Shown here one piece after another: positions 43,597-57,124 of a DNA stretch of 58,018 nt. Source of the DNA: Marilutibacter maris (GTDB lineage: Bacteria; Pseudomonadota; Gammaproteobacteria; Xanthomonadales; Xanthomonadaceae); NCBI RefSeq assembly GCF_006546735.2, contig NZ_VICD02000075.1, positions 1-58,018 of the forward strand, given 5' to 3'. The position numbers were made by a program, and so were the translations under genes. Position 1 is the stretch's first letter. Each line of letters begins with the position of its first letter. The notes beneath the pieces are model-generated. The model saw only the letters and a list, made by a program, of their open reading frames with translations, had not been told where the DNA came from and made no database searches.

Positions 43597-43768
43597 GTAG
43601 GAGCTGCGTAAGCCGCGATTCCCGGGCTGCGCCCCCGGATATCTCCCAAGGTTTGCTACGCCCCCTGACTCAGGGGGGGGGGCTGCCGTACCGCATACCG
43701 TAGGAGCGGCGTGAGCCGCGATGAGGCTTTCATGGGATGGCCCGATCGCAGCTTACGCAGCTCCTACA
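43597..43768. repeat. Composite palindromic repeat, copy 1
   Basis: This 172-bp block lies between the convergent DUF2058 and metH genes. Modules in order: a GTAG head (GTAGGAGCTGCGTAAGCCGC, 43597), CCCGGGCTGCGCCCCCGG (43621-43638), a CCCAAGGTTTGCTACG remnant (43645-43660), CCCCCTGACTCAGGGGG extended to ten G (43661-43682), a second GTAG head (43699), GCTTTCATGGGA (43727-43738), and an inverted head ending CAGCTCCTAC. The same modules in the same order recur at 57125-57393. Confidence 0.85.
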
Positions 43769-43805
43769 GGAGCCAGAGAGTGCGCGCGTCCTGGTCTTGT
43801 CGCCC

Positions 43806-46489
<2,684 letters not shown>

Positions 46490-46493
<4 letters not shown>

Positions 46494-47590
46494 GCGGCCT
46501 GGTCGAGCTCGGGACGTTGGCGTGGCGGGATCTCGCGGACCGCATCGGCGATCGCGGCGATGTGTTCGGGGGTGGTGCCGCAGCAGCCGCCGACCAGGTT
46601 CAGCAGGCCGGCGCGGGCGAACTCGCCCAGCACCCCGGCCATGTCCTGCGGGGTTTCGTCGTAGCCGCCGAAGGCGTTCGGCAGGCCGGCGTTGGGGTGG
46701 GTGCTGACATAGGCGTCGGCGACCTGCGACAGCACGTCCACGTGCACCCGCAGGTCGCGCGCGCCCAGCGCGCAGTTGAGCCCGATCGCCAGCGGCCGGG
46801 AGTGCCGCAGCGAATACCAGAACGCCTCGGCGGTCTGCCCGGACAGGGTGCGCCCGGAGGCGTCGGTGATGGTGCCGGAGATCATCACCGGCAGCCGCGC
46901 CCCGCGCGCGTCGAACGCGTCCTCGATCGCGAACAGCGCGGCCTTGGCGTTGAGGGTGTCGAATACGGTCTCGACCATCAGCACGTCGGCGCCGCCGTCG
47001 ATCAGGCCGTCCGCGGCCTCGCGGTAGGCCGCGTGCAGCTCGTCGAAGGTGATCGCGCGGAAGCCGGGGCGGTTCACGTCCGGGCTCAGCGAGGCGGTGC
47101 GGCTGGTCGGGCCGAGCACGCCGATCACGAAGCGCGGACGTCCAGGGTCGCCGGCCTCGACCGCATCGCAGGCTTCCCGAGCCAGGCGCGCGCCGGCCTC
47201 GTTGAGTTCGCGGGCCAGGTGCTGCAGGCCGTAGTCGGCGAGCGAGATCGAGGTCGAGTTGAAGGTGTTGGTCTCGACCAGGTCGGCGCCCGCGTCCAGG
47301 TAGGCGCGGTGGATTCCGCGGATGATCTCCGGACGGGTCAGGCTGAGCAGGTCGTTGTTGCCGCGCTGGTCGTGGCCGCAACCGCAGCCGGGGCCGTGGG
47401 CATGGCCGTCGACGGCGTCGTGGTCGCGGTCGAAGCCCTCGGCGAAGCGCTCGCCGCGGTAGTCGTCCTCGGCCAGGCCGTGCTGCTGGATCATCGTCCC
47501 CATGGCGCCGTCGATCACCAGGATGCGCTCGCGCAAACAGCGTTCCAGGCGCTCGGTGCGTTGCGGGTTCAACCAGGGCAGGGTCTGCAT
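46490..47590 (-). CDS. Methionine synthase homocysteine-binding subunit (split MetH N-terminal domain)
   Basis: The 366-aa protein is the zinc-dependent homocysteine methyltransferase barrel of MetH. Zinc ligands are Cys273 (IGLNCALGA) and Cys336/Cys337 ([10 protein letters not shown]). Other motifs: [49 protein letters not shown]. An insertion relative to E. coli MetH lies at about 52-76, between RGERFA and GNNDLL, and contains His57, His63, His65, Cys69, Cys71 and His73. It is located one base after the ArsR-type regulator gene and overlaps the second subunit by four bases. It must work with the downstream chain, because it has no folate or B12 domain. Confidence 0.93.
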
Positions 47591-47591
47591 G

Positions 47592-48551
47592 TCAGCTCTT
47601 CCTCTGTGTCTTGCGCGGCGCCCGCGGGCTGCGTGCGATCAGGGCGATGACCTCGAAGTGGGGCGGGCGGCGTTCGCGGGTGACCGTCTCGCAGCTGACG
47701 ATCTCCAGCCCGGCGCGGTCGGCGAACCGGCGCAGCTCCTTCTCGCTGAAGCCGAGGTTGACGTGGCCGTAGGCCTCGACCGTGCTGCGGTGCTCGTGGC
47801 TGGCCAGGCTGGTCAGCAGCAGTCGGCCGCCCGGCCGCAACACGCGACTGGCCTCGGCGACCGCCCGCGCGGGGTGGTCGGCATAGGTCAGCGCATGCAT
47901 CAGCACGACCAGGTCGAATTCGCCGTCGGCGAACGGCAGCGCATGCATGTCGCCTTCCTGGACCTCGACGTTGCCGAGCCGGCGCAGACGCTCGGTGGCG
48001 GCGTTGACGACCTTGCTGCTGGCGTCGAGGCAGACATAGCGGTGGGCGTGCGGGGCCATCAGTTCGGCCAGTACGCCATCGCCGGACGCGATGTCGAGCA
48101 CGTCGCCGGGCTCCAGCAACGGCAGCGCCGAGCGCGCCATCGCCTCCCAGGTACGGCCGGGCGAGTAGTGGCGCTCCATGTCGCCGGCGACCGAGTCGGC
48201 CCAGTTCTGGTCGGCGGCGCGACTGGCGAGCACGTCCGGCAGCCGTTCGGCGTCCTGGCGCAGCAGCGGATCGTCGCTGCCGCGGCGCAGGGTCTGCCAC
48301 AATGCGCGCTGGGCCGGATCGAGCGAATCCTCCTCGAACCGGTAGTAGGCCGAGACGCCGGAGCGGCGGTCGCGGACCAGCCCGGCTTCCTTGAGCCGGG
48401 CGAGATGGGTCGATACCCGCGGCTGGGCGAGCCGGGTCACCGCCGACAGTTCGGCGACGGTCAGCTCCTCGCCTTCGAGAAGGGCGAGCAGGCGGACGCG
48501 GGTGGCGTCGGCGAACACCTTCAGCCTTGACGACCAGCCTTCGAGATCCAT
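47592..48551 (-). CDS. ArsR-family regulator with SAM-dependent methyltransferase domain (SahR-like)
   Basis: The 319-aa protein has an N-terminal ArsR winged helix (about 1-95; [50 protein letters not shown]) without an obvious metal-binding cysteine set. The C-terminal class I methyltransferase-like domain (about 125-300) has the SAM loop [15 protein letters not shown] and [16 protein letters not shown]. Proteins of this architecture include SahR, described as a SAH-sensing regulator of the SAM/methionine cycle in Proteobacteria. Being the first gene of an operon with both metH parts (one-base gap) supports that role here. A dyad at 48613-48628 is a candidate operator. Confidence 0.88.
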   Translation of the reverse strand: MDLEGWSSRLKVFADATRVRLLALLEGEELTVAELSAVTRLAQPRVSTHLARLKEAGLVRDRRSGVSAYYRFEEDSLDPAQRALWQTLRRGSDDPLLRQDAERLPDVLASRAADQNWADSVAGDMERHYSPGRTWEAMARSALPLLEPGDVLDIASGDGVLAELMAPHAHRYVCLDASSKVVNAATERLRRLGNVEVQEGDMHALPFADGEFDLVVLMHALTYADHPARAVAEASRVLRPGGRLLLTSLASHEHRSTVEAYGHVNLGFSEKELRRFADRAGLEIVSCETVTRERRPPHFEVIALIARSPRAPRKTQRKS

Positions 48552-48612
48552 GCGGGCTCCTGGATGTGCGTGGCGATGCGGAACGGCACCCGGCGGGCGT
48601 ATCCATCAAATC

Positions 48613-48628
48613 ATCGCGATATAGCGAT
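48613..48628. promoter_or_regulatory. Candidate operator dyad of the SahR-like regulator
   Basis: ATCGC-GATATA-GCGAT is a perfect 5-bp inverted repeat around an AT-rich core, 61 bases before the regulator start and between it and the divergent acyl-CoA dehydrogenase gene. ArsR proteins typically bind such short dyads over promoters; the minus strand here also offers weak -10-like hexamers (TATATC). Confidence 0.5.
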
Positions 48629-48712
48629 AAGTCTGATTCGCGGGGCCGCCGCGGTCAAGTCCGGGGCCGTCGGCGGGGCCGGGCATGGCTGGGGTTATCG
48701 GTCTGCGGGAGC

Positions 48713-48718
48713 TACAAT
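48713..48718 (+). promoter_or_regulatory. Candidate -10 box (TACAAT) for the acyl-CoA dehydrogenase gene
   Basis: TACAAT lies 70 bases before the GTG start; no good -35 is present 16-18 bases upstream. Confidence 0.35.
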
Positions 48719-48788
48719 GGCCGGATTGTTCAGCCGATCCGGGCGTGCCCGGTGATGCTTCACTCCGGATAGATTTCGAGGTGCCGAC

Positions 48789-49949
<1,161 letters not shown>

Positions 49950-49996
49950 GCGCCCGTCCAAGGCCATGAACGCCTCCCGGGGCCGGTCTTCCGCGT

Positions 49997-50022
49997 GCCG
50001 TTGCCGATCGTCCGGCAACGGC
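49997..50022 (+). terminator. Hairpin in the acyl-CoA dehydrogenase-gdh gap
   Basis: GCCGTTGCC and GGCAACGGC form a perfect 9-bp stem with an eight-base loop, 48 bases after the stop, without a T-run. The rest of this 293-bp gap (50023-50242) shows no gene and no clear promoter. Confidence 0.5.
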
Positions 50023-50242
50023 CGTGGTCGCGACCCCGCGCGCCGACTTTGCGCGATCGCGCCGGTCGCCGCGGCGTCATTGCCTGTTCACGCGATGGGG
50101 CGTGCAATAGCCCCCGTTATGACCGTCGAAGACTGTTCAGCCCACACCTGCGCGGTTTCTCCCACATGACCCCCGAGCGGCCCGCGCGAAAGCGTGGGCC
50201 TCACTGCATTGGAATCCCGGATTCCATGAGCCCTGAGCACCC

Positions 50243-53200
50243 ATGAGCACTTCCAAGACTCCTGCCAAGAAGAAGGCCGTCAAGACCGCCAAGACTGCCA
50301 AGACTGCCAAGACCGTCAAGCGCGCGAACCCGACCGCCGTCCAAGCCGATTCGGGTAACGGTGCGGTCTCCCTCGCTCCGATCGTGGCCGCGATGCGCAA
50401 GAAGCTGCCCAAGGCGCGCCAGGCCGAGGCCTTCGTCAAGGCCTTCTATGTCCGCATGGGCGACGACGAGCTGCCCCAGCACAGCGCCGCGGGCTGGGCG
50501 GCACTGGCCGCCGACTTCCTCGATTTCGCGCGCGTGCGCAAGTCCGGCAAGGCGCTGGTGAGGCTGTTCAACACCACCGTGAAATCGCATGGCTGGGAGT
50601 CGCCGCACACGGTCCTGCAGATCGTCAACGACGACATGCCGTTCCTGGTCGACTCGATCACGATGCGGCTGGCGGAGATGGGCATCGGCGTGCACGTGCT
50701 CGGCCACCCGGTGGTCTGCTTCGAGCGCGACCGCTCCGGCCGGGTGACCGCGATCGGCTCCGGCAATTCCGAGTCGCTGATGCACCTGGAGATCGACCGC
50801 CAGGCCAGCGACACCATGGCCGACATCGAGCAGGCCATGCAGGCGGTGCTGGCGGACGTGCGCGCGATCGTGGTCGACTGGCAGGCGATGCGCGACAGGA
50901 TGGTCGAGATCGCCGATGAGCTGCCGGACCGGCAGTCGCCGGTCAACGAGGCCGGCCGGCGCGAGGCCCGGGAGTTCCTGCGCTGGGCGGCGGACAACCA
51001 CTTCACCCTGCTGGGATACCGCGAGTACGAGGTGACCCGCCAGAAGGGCGTCGAGGTGCTGAGCGCGGTCAAGGACAGCGGCCTGGGCCTGTTGCGCGCG
51101 GGCGATGTCGGCAAGCCGCGCCTGCTGACATCGCTGGCGGCCCACTTCATGCCGCAGTCCGGCGCGGTCGACGCGCTGATCCTGACCAAGACCAATGCCC
51201 GCGCCACCGTGCACCGGCCCGGTTACATGGACTATGTCGGCATCCTCGACTTCGATGCCGCCGGCAAGCCGGTCCGCGAGCAGCGCTTCCTCGGCCTGTA
51301 CACCTCCAGCGCCTATACCTCGCGCCCGTGGAACATCCCGCTGGTGCGCGAGCGCCACGAGTACGTGATGGAGCGCTCCGGGCTGGCGCCCAACAGCCAC
51401 AATGGCAAGGCGCTGCGCCACATCCTGGAGACGATGCCGCGCGACGAGCTGTTCCAGGCCAGCGGCGACGAGCTGTTGCGCACCGCGATGGCGATCCTCG
51501 GCCTGCAGGAGCGGGTACGCAGCAAGCTGTTCCTGCGCCGCGACCGCTATGGCCGTTATTTCTCGGGCCTGGCCTATATCCCGCGCGACCGCTTCAACAC
51601 CGAGGTCCGTCACCGCATCGAGGCGATGCTCAAGCGGGTCCTGTGCGGCGAACACATCGACACCAACGTGCAGCTCAGCGAGTCGCCGCTGGCGCAGCTG
51701 CACCTGATCGTGCGGCCGAAGTCCGGTGAGGCGATCGAGATCGATCATGCCGCGATCGAGGCCGAGCTGGCCGAGATCGTCCGCAACTGGCAGGACGACC
51801 TGCGCGACGCGCTGATCCGCCGCCATGGCGAGCAGGAAGGCCTGCACATCAGCCAGCGTTTCGGCCGTGCGCTGCCGGCCGGCTACATCCAGCACTCCGG
51901 CGCCGAGGCCGCCGCCGGCGACGTCGATCACCTGGCCGCGCTGACCGGCCCGGACGACCTGGGCCTGAGCCTGTGCCGCCAGCACGAGGGCGTCGGCGGC
52001 CTGCGCTTCAAGTTCTACCGCCAGCTCGACGACATTCCGCTGTCGGACGCGCTGCCGATGATGGAGAACATGGGGCTGCGGGTGATCGCCGAGCATCCGT
52101 TCCGGATCCTGGTCGACGACGTTCCGCTGTACATCCAGGACTTCGAGGTCGAGTCCGCCGGCGGCGACATCGACATCGAGCAACTGGGCGCCAACTTCGA
52201 GGACGCCTTCGCCCACATCTGGCGCGGCGATGCCGAGAACGACGGCTTCAACCGCCTGATTCTCGGCGCCGGCCTGTCGTGGCGCCAGGTCGCGATGCTG
52301 CGCGCCTACTGCAAGTACCTGTTGCAGGTCGGGGTGCCGTTCTCGCAGGCCTATGTCGAGCAGACCTTCGCCCGCTATCCGTTGCTGGCGCGGCTGATGG
52401 TCGAGCTGTTCGAGGCCCGCTTCCATCCGTCCACCGGCGGCGAGAGCAAGGCCGAGATCAAGGCCGGAATGGCGGCGTTCCGCGCCGAGCTGGAACGGTT
52501 GGCCGGCGGCGACGCGTCCGCGCTGGCGGCGCTGGCGCCGGTCATCGAGGCCCGCGCCGGCAAGCGCGAGGCGCAGACCGAGGCGACCCGCAAGGCGCTG
52601 AAGGTCCTGCTCGACCGCGTCTCCAGCCTCGACGAGGACCGCATCCTGCGCAGCTACATGGGCGTGATCGAAGCGACCCTGCGCACCAGCTACTACCAGA
52701 ACGGCGGGGCCGACGACGGTGCCGACAAGGGCTACGTCAGCTACAAGTTCGACTCGGCCAAGGTGCCGGACCTGCCCAAGCCGCGCCCCTACCGCGAGAT
52801 CTTCGTCTACGGTCCGCGCGTGGAGGGCATCCACCTGCGTTTCGGTCCGGTCGCCCGCGGCGGCCTGCGCTGGTCGGACCGCCGCGAGGACTTCCGCACC
52901 GAGGTGCTGGGCCTGGTCAAGGCGCAGATGGTGAAGAACACGGTGATCGTGCCGGTCGGCTCCAAGGGCGGCTTCATCAGCAAGCGTCCGCCGGCCGATG
53001 GCGACCGCGACGCGGTGTGGGCCGAGGGCGTGGCCTGCTACAAGATGTTCATCAACGGCCTGCTCGACATCACCGACAACCTGGTCGACGGCAAGGTGGT
53101 GCCGCCGCGCGACGTGGTCCGCCACGACCAGGACGATCCCTACCTGGTGGTCGCCGCCGACAAGGGCACCGCGACCTTCTCCGACATCGCCAACGGCATC

Positions 53201-55261
53201 GCCCGCGAGCACGGCTACTGGCTCGACGACGCGTTCGCCTCCGGCGGCTCGGTCGGTTACGACCACAAGGGCATGGGCATCACCGCCAAGGGCGCCTGGG
53301 AGTCGGTCAAGCGCCACTTCCGCGCGCTCGGCCGCGACAGCCAGAAGCAGGACTTCACCGCGGTCGGCATCGGCGACATGTCCGGCGACGTGTTCGGCAA
53401 TGGCATGCTGCTGTCCAGGCACATCCGCCTGATCGCCGCGTTCGATCACCGCCACATCTTCATCGATCCTGAGCCGGAGGCGGCGCGTTCCTACAAGGAG
53501 CGCCAGCGCCTGTTCAAGCTGCCGCGCTCCAGTTGGCAGGACTACGACACCGCGCTGATCAGCAAGGGCGGCGGCGTGTTCCCGCGCAGCGCCAAGTCGA
53601 TCCCGCTGTCGAAGCAGGCGCGCGAGGCGCTGGGCATCGACGAGGGCATCGAGGCGATGAGCCCGAACGAGCTGATGAGCGCGATCCTGTGCGCGCCGGT
53701 CGACCTGCTGTGGAACGGCGGCATCGGCACCTACGTCAAGGCCGCCAGCGAGACCCACGCCGACGTCGGCGACCGCGCCAACAACGCGCTGCGGGTCAAT
53801 GGCCGCGATCTGCGCTGCAAGGTGGTGGGCGAGGGCGGCAACCTCGGCCTGACCCAGCTCGGCCGCATCGAGGCCGCGCATCATGGCGTGCTGCTCAACA
53901 CCGACTTCATCGACAACTCCGCCGGTGTCGACACCTCCGACCACGAGGTCAACATCAAGATCCTGCTCAACGGCGACGTCCAGGCGAAGAAGCTGACGGT
54001 GCCGGCGCGCAACAAGCTGCTGGCGGCGATGACCGACGAGGTCGAGGCGCTGGTGCTGACCGACAACTACCGCCAGAACCAGGCGATCAGCCTGATGGAG
54101 CGGATGAGCGTGCCGCGGTTGGGCTCCAAGCAGCACTTCATCCGCACCCTGGAACAGCAGGGCCTGCTCGACCGCCAGATCGAGTTCCTGCCCAGCGACG
54201 CCGAGCTCGCCGAGCGCAAGGCGCGCGGCCAGGGCCTGACCCGTCCGGAACTGTCGGTGCTGCTGTCCTACGCCAAGCTGGTGATCTACCAGCAGTTGCT
54301 GGAGTCGGACATTCCCGAGGACCCGTACCTGTCCAAGGAACTGGTGCGCTACTTCCCGCAGCCGTTGCAGAAGAAGTACGCCGGGTCGATGGAGCACCAC
54401 CGGCTCAAGCGCGAGATCATCGCCACCGCGGTCACCAACTCGATGGTCAACCGCATGGGCGCGACGTTTACCCTGCGCATGACCGAGGACACCGGCCGCA
54501 GCGCCGCCGAGGTCGCCAAGGCCTACACGATCAGCCGCGAGGCGATCGATGCGCGGGCGCTGTGGGCGCAGATCGACGCGCTCGACGGCAAGGTGCCGGA
54601 GTCGGTGCAGATCGACGCGCTGAAGGTGATCTGGCACCTGTTGCGGACCATGTCGCGCTGGCTGCTGTCGCGCCCGGGGGCGATTCCGGAGATCACCGAC
54701 GCGATGGCCCGCTACGGCGCCGGTCTCAAGGCGGTGCAGGCCGCGCTGCCGACCGCGATGTCGGAGGTGCGTCGCGAGGGCTTCGAGGCGCGCAAGACCG
54801 AGTGGAAGGACAAGGGCTTCCCGGCCCCGCTGGCCGAGCAGCTGGCCGCGTTGCCGTTGCTGGAATTCGGCTGCGACATCGTCGAGGTGGCCAACGCCCG
54901 CCGGCTGCCGCCGGCCGAGGTCGCCTGCGCCTACTTCGCGCTCGGCGCGGCCCTGCACATGCCGTGGCTGTACGAGCAGATCGATGCGCTGGAGGTCGAC
55001 GGTCGCTGGCAGGCGCTCGCGCGCGGCGCATTGCGCGACGAGCTGGGCGTGCAGCAGCGTGCCCTGGTCGGGCAGATCCTGTCCAGCGGCGGCAGGCAGT
55101 CGGCCAGCGCCAAGGTCGAGGCGTGGTTGAACCGCGACGACCCGTCGCTGCGCTTCACCCAGGCGATGCTGTCGGAACTGCTGAACCAGAAGGCGGTCGA
55201 CTACCCGACCGTGTCGGTGGCGGTGCGCCGGCTGGCCCAGGTCGCCGGCACCAGCGTCTGA
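50243..55261 (+). CDS. gdhB: NAD-specific glutamate dehydrogenase, large (about 180 kDa) class
   Basis: This enzyme family deaminates glutamate to 2-oxoglutarate with NAD+, feeding the TCA cycle when amino acids are the carbon source. The 1672-aa protein has the layout of bacterial GDH-2 (Bac_GDH). A long N-terminal regulatory half with ACT-like regions (about 100-700) precedes the catalytic core, with RFGPVARGGLRWSDRREDFRTEVLGLVKAQMVKNTVIVPVGSKGGF (about 870-920), DMSGDVFGNGML and VVGEGGNLGLTQLGRIEAA. The helical C-terminal part is complete. The N terminus is unusual: KKKAVKTAKTAKTAKTVKRA, coded by near-identical 9-bp units (50281-50320), a basic low-complexity tail. Its product feeds the SucA-SucB-Lpd complex encoded elsewhere in the window. 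Confidence 0.95.
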   Translation: MSTSKTPAKKKAVKTAKTAKTAKTVKRANPTAVQADSGNGAVSLAPIVAAMRKKLPKARQAEAFVKAFYVRMGDDELPQHSAAGWAALAADFLDFARVRKSGKALVRLFNTTVKSHGWESPHTVLQIVNDDMPFLVDSITMRLAEMGIGVHVLGHPVVCFERDRSGRVTAIGSGNSESLMHLEIDRQASDTMADIEQAMQAVLADVRAIVVDWQAMRDRMVEIADELPDRQSPVNEAGRREAREFLRWAADNHFTLLGYREYEVTRQKGVEVLSAVKDSGLGLLRAGDVGKPRLLTSLAAHFMPQSGAVDALILTKTNARATVHRPGYMDYVGILDFDAAGKPVREQRFLGLYTSSAYTSRPWNIPLVRERHEYVMERSGLAPNSHNGKALRHILETMPRDELFQASGDELLRTAMAILGLQERVRSKLFLRRDRYGRYFSGLAYIPRDRFNTEVRHRIEAMLKRVLCGEHIDTNVQLSESPLAQLHLIVRPKSGEAIEIDHAAIEAELAEIVRNWQDDLRDALIRRHGEQEGLHISQRFGRALPAGYIQHSGAEAAAGDVDHLAALTGPDDLGLSLCRQHEGVGGLRFKFYRQLDDIPLSDALPMMENMGLRVIAEHPFRILVDDVPLYIQDFEVESAGGDIDIEQLGANFEDAFAHIWRGDAENDGFNRLILGAGLSWRQVAMLRAYCKYLLQVGVPFSQAYVEQTFARYPLLARLMVELFEARFHPSTGGESKAEIKAGMAAFRAELERLAGGDASALAALAPVIEARAGKREAQTEATRKALKVLLDRVSSLDEDRILRSYMGVIEATLRTSYYQNGGADDGADKGYVSYKFDSAKVPDLPKPRPYREIFVYGPRVEGIHLRFGPVARGGLRWSDRREDFRTEVLGLVKAQMVKNTVIVPVGSKGGFISKRPPADGDRDAVWAEGVACYKMFINGLLDITDNLVDGKVVPPRDVVRHDQDDPYLVVAADKGTATFSDIANGIAREHGYWLDDAFASGGSVGYDHKGMGITAKGAWESVKRHFRALGRDSQKQDFTAVGIGDMSGDVFGNGMLLSRHIRLIAAFDHRHIFIDPEPEAARSYKERQRLFKLPRSSWQDYDTALISKGGGVFPRSAKSIPLSKQAREALGIDEGIEAMSPNELMSAILCAPVDLLWNGGIGTYVKAASETHADVGDRANNALRVNGRDLRCKVVGEGGNLGLTQLGRIEAAHHGVLLNTDFIDNSAGVDTSDHEVNIKILLNGDVQAKKLTVPARNKLLAAMTDEVEALVLTDNYRQNQAISLMERMSVPRLGSKQHFIRTLEQQGLLDRQIEFLPSDAELAERKARGQGLTRPELSVLLSYAKLVIYQQLLESDIPEDPYLSKELVRYFPQPLQKKYAGSMEHHRLKREIIATAVTNSMVNRMGATFTLRMTEDTGRSAAEVAKAYTISREAIDARALWAQIDALDGKVPESVQIDALKVIWHLLRTMSRWLLSRPGAIPEITDAMARYGAGLKAVQAALPTAMSEVRREGFEARKTEWKDKGFPAPLAEQLAALPLLEFGCDIVEVANARRLPPAEVACAYFALGAALHMPWLYEQIDALEVDGRWQALARGALRDELGVQQRALVGQILSSGGRQSASAKVEAWLNRDDPSLRFTQAMLSELLNQKAVDYPTVSVAVRRLAQVAGTSV

Positions 55262-55356
55262 GTGCCGGCGGCGCGATCCATCGTCGCAACCGCGGGGCCC
55301 GGAGGCGGACGTAGCGCCTCCGGGGTATCCTCGGCCGAAGCCACCAGGAGTCGCCG

Positions 55357-56127
55357 ATGACCGTATCGCCCCGGATCGCCTTCTTCGCCAGCCCCGCCGA
55401 GGGGGCCGGACAGGCCTTCGAGGAACTGGTCGCCCGGCACGGCCAGCACGACCCTGCCGAGGCCGACGTGCTGGTCGCGCTCGGCGGCGACGGCTTCATG
55501 CTGCAGACCCTGCACCGTTACGGCGGGCAGGGCAAACCGGTCTACGGAATGAAGCTGGGCAGCGTCGGCTTCCTGATGAACCATCACCATCCCGACGGTC
55601 TGCTCGAACGCCTGCACGCGGCCGAGCCGGCGGTGCTGAGGCCGCTGGAGATGGTCGCGGTCACCGAGTCCGGTGCGACCGTCGGATCGCTGGCCTACAA
55701 CGAGGTCTCGCTGCTGCGGCAGACCCGCCAGGCCGCGCATCTGTCGATCGAACTCAATGGACAGGTCCGTCTCGACGAGTTGATCAGCGACGGCGTGCTG
55801 GTCGCCACCGCGGCCGGCAGCACCGCCTACAACTTCTCCGCGCACGGCCCGATCCTGCCGCTGGGGACCAATGTGATCGCGCTGACTCCGATCGCCGCGT
55901 TCCGGCCACGACGTTGGCGCGGCGCGGTGCTGAAGGCCGATACCGAGGTCAGGTTCCGGGTGTTGGACCCGTACAAGCGGCCGGTCAGCGCGACCGCCGA
56001 TTCCCACGAGGTCCGCGATGTGGTCGAGGTGACCATCCGCGAGTCGCGCGATCGCACGGTCACCCTGTTGTTCGACCCCGAGCACAATCTCGAGGAGCGG
56101 ATCCTGGCCGAGCAGTTCTCCAGCTGA
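55357..56127 (+). CDS. nadK: NAD kinase
   Basis: NadK phosphorylates NAD+ to NADP+, setting the cell's NADP(H) pool. The 256-aa protein is a short form without the N-terminal extension of the E. coli enzyme. The GGDG motif at 43-46 ([14 protein letters not shown]) carries the catalytic Asp45; other conserved parts are [20 protein letters not shown] and [31 protein letters not shown], which bind the nucleotide. ATG 55357 follows ACCAGGAG. It lies 95 bp after gdh and 65 bp before the 5'-nucleotidase gene; the hairpin between them suggests separate messages. Confidence 0.95.
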   Translation: MTVSPRIAFFASPAEGAGQAFEELVARHGQHDPAEADVLVALGGDGFMLQTLHRYGGQGKPVYGMKLGSVGFLMNHHHPDGLLERLHAAEPAVLRPLEMVAVTESGATVGSLAYNEVSLLRQTRQAAHLSIELNGQVRLDELISDGVLVATAAGSTAYNFSAHGPILPLGTNVIALTPIAAFRPRRWRGAVLKADTEVRFRVLDPYKRPVSATADSHEVRDVVEVTIRESRDRTVTLLFDPEHNLEERILAEQFSS

Positions 56128-56130
56128 GCG

Positions 56131-56150
56131 CGCCGCCGTTTGCGGCGGCG
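56131..56150 (+). terminator. Hairpin after nadK (no T-run)
   Basis: CGCCGCCG and CGGCGGCG form a perfect 8-bp stem with a TTTG loop, starting three bases after the nadK stop. It may end or protect the nadK mRNA. Confidence 0.5.
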
Positions 56151-56192
56151 AAAGTCTCAGCGGATGACACCGGAGCAGGGCACAATGGCGGC

Positions 56193-57101
56193 ATGCCAGA
56201 CCGTGATGCCGACCCCCTGATCGTCGCGATATCCTCGCGCACCCTGTTCGACCTGGAGGACAGCCATGCGCTGTTCGAGGCCCAGGGCATCGATGCCTAC
56301 GCCGACTACCAGCGCGACCACGAGGACGACATCCTGCCGCCGGGCGTCGCCTTCCCGCTGGTGCGCAAGCTGCTCGGGCTCAACGATGGCGCGCCGCCGG
56401 AGGCGCCACGGGTCGAGGTGATCCTGATTTCGCGCAATTCGGCCGATACCGGGCTGCGCATCTTCAACTCGATCGCCCATCACGGGCTGTCGATCAAGCG
56501 TGCCGCGTTCAGCAACGGCTCGCCGCCGTTCCCGTACATCCGCCCGTTCGGCGCCGACCTGTTCCTGTCGACCCATGCCGAGGACGTGCGCAGCGCACTG
56601 CAGGCGGGGGTCGCCGCGGCGACCCTGCTGCCGGCGCGGGCGGCGCAGCAACGGCACGACCAGTTGCGGATCGCCTTCGACGGCGACGCGGTGATCTTCG
56701 ACGACGAGGGCGAACGGGTATCGCGCGAGGGCGGCCTCGACGCCTTCGCCGCGCACGAGCGGGCCCGCGCCGGCGAGCCGCTGTCGGGCGGGCCGTTCCG
56801 CGGATTTCTCGATGCCCTGCACCGGCTGCAGGCGGCGTTCCCGGTCGGCCAGGACGCGCCGATCCGTACCGCGCTGGTCACCGCTCGCTCGATCCCGGCG
56901 CACGAGCGGGTGATCCGCACCCTGCGCGACTGGGGCATCCGCCTGGACGAGGCGCTGTTCCTGGGCGGTCGCGCGAAGGGCCCGTTCCTGGACGCCTTCG
57001 GCGCGGATATCTTCTTCGACGACTCGGTCCACAACATCGAGTCGGCGCGCGGCCTGGTCGCCGCCGGCCACGTACCGCACGGCATCGCCAACCGCGACTG
57101 A
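56193..57101 (+). CDS. 5'-Nucleotidase family protein
   Basis: The 302-aa protein belongs to the bacterial cytosolic 5'-nucleotidase family (PF06189-like). Landmarks: VAISSRTLFDLEDSHALFEAQGIDAYADYQRDHE at the start, VEVILISRNSADTGLRIFNSIAHHGLSIKRAAFSNG, LRIAFDGDAVIFDDEGERV, and DIFFDDSVHNIESAR near the end; the Asp-rich motifs fit a HAD-like metal-dependent phosphatase. Predicted substrates are nucleoside monophosphates; the exact one is unknown. ATG 56193 is used; a long in-frame extension upstream overlaps nadK in another frame and is a shadow. CACAAT ends six bases before the ATG, so a leaderless start is conceivable but weaker than at mtnA. Confidence 0.88.
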   Translation: MPDRDADPLIVAISSRTLFDLEDSHALFEAQGIDAYADYQRDHEDDILPPGVAFPLVRKLLGLNDGAPPEAPRVEVILISRNSADTGLRIFNSIAHHGLSIKRAAFSNGSPPFPYIRPFGADLFLSTHAEDVRSALQAGVAAATLLPARAAQQRHDQLRIAFDGDAVIFDDEGERVSREGGLDAFAAHERARAGEPLSGGPFRGFLDALHRLQAAFPVGQDAPIRTALVTARSIPAHERVIRTLRDWGIRLDEALFLGGRAKGPFLDAFGADIFFDDSVHNIESARGLVAAGHVPHGIANRD

Positions 57102-57124
57102 CGGCGGCCGTCGCCGTTCAGTCA

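Noticed and set aside
43673-43682. Run of ten G as a phase-variation tract
   Set aside because: It lies inside a non-coding composite repeat between convergent genes, not in a promoter or reading frame.
50201-54958. A 1585-codon open frame antisense to gdh, and similar ones opposite ligA (699-3428), gyrA (6408-9491), sucA (25000-27828) and metH (43737-46664)
   Set aside because: Each mirrors a conserved gene exactly, with His/Gln/Arg-rich translations and no promoter, SD or domain. They are shadows.
55914-57101. A 395-aa version of the 5'-nucleotidase starting inside nadK
   Set aside because: The first 93 residues are a shadow of nadK in another frame; the family N terminus begins at 56193.
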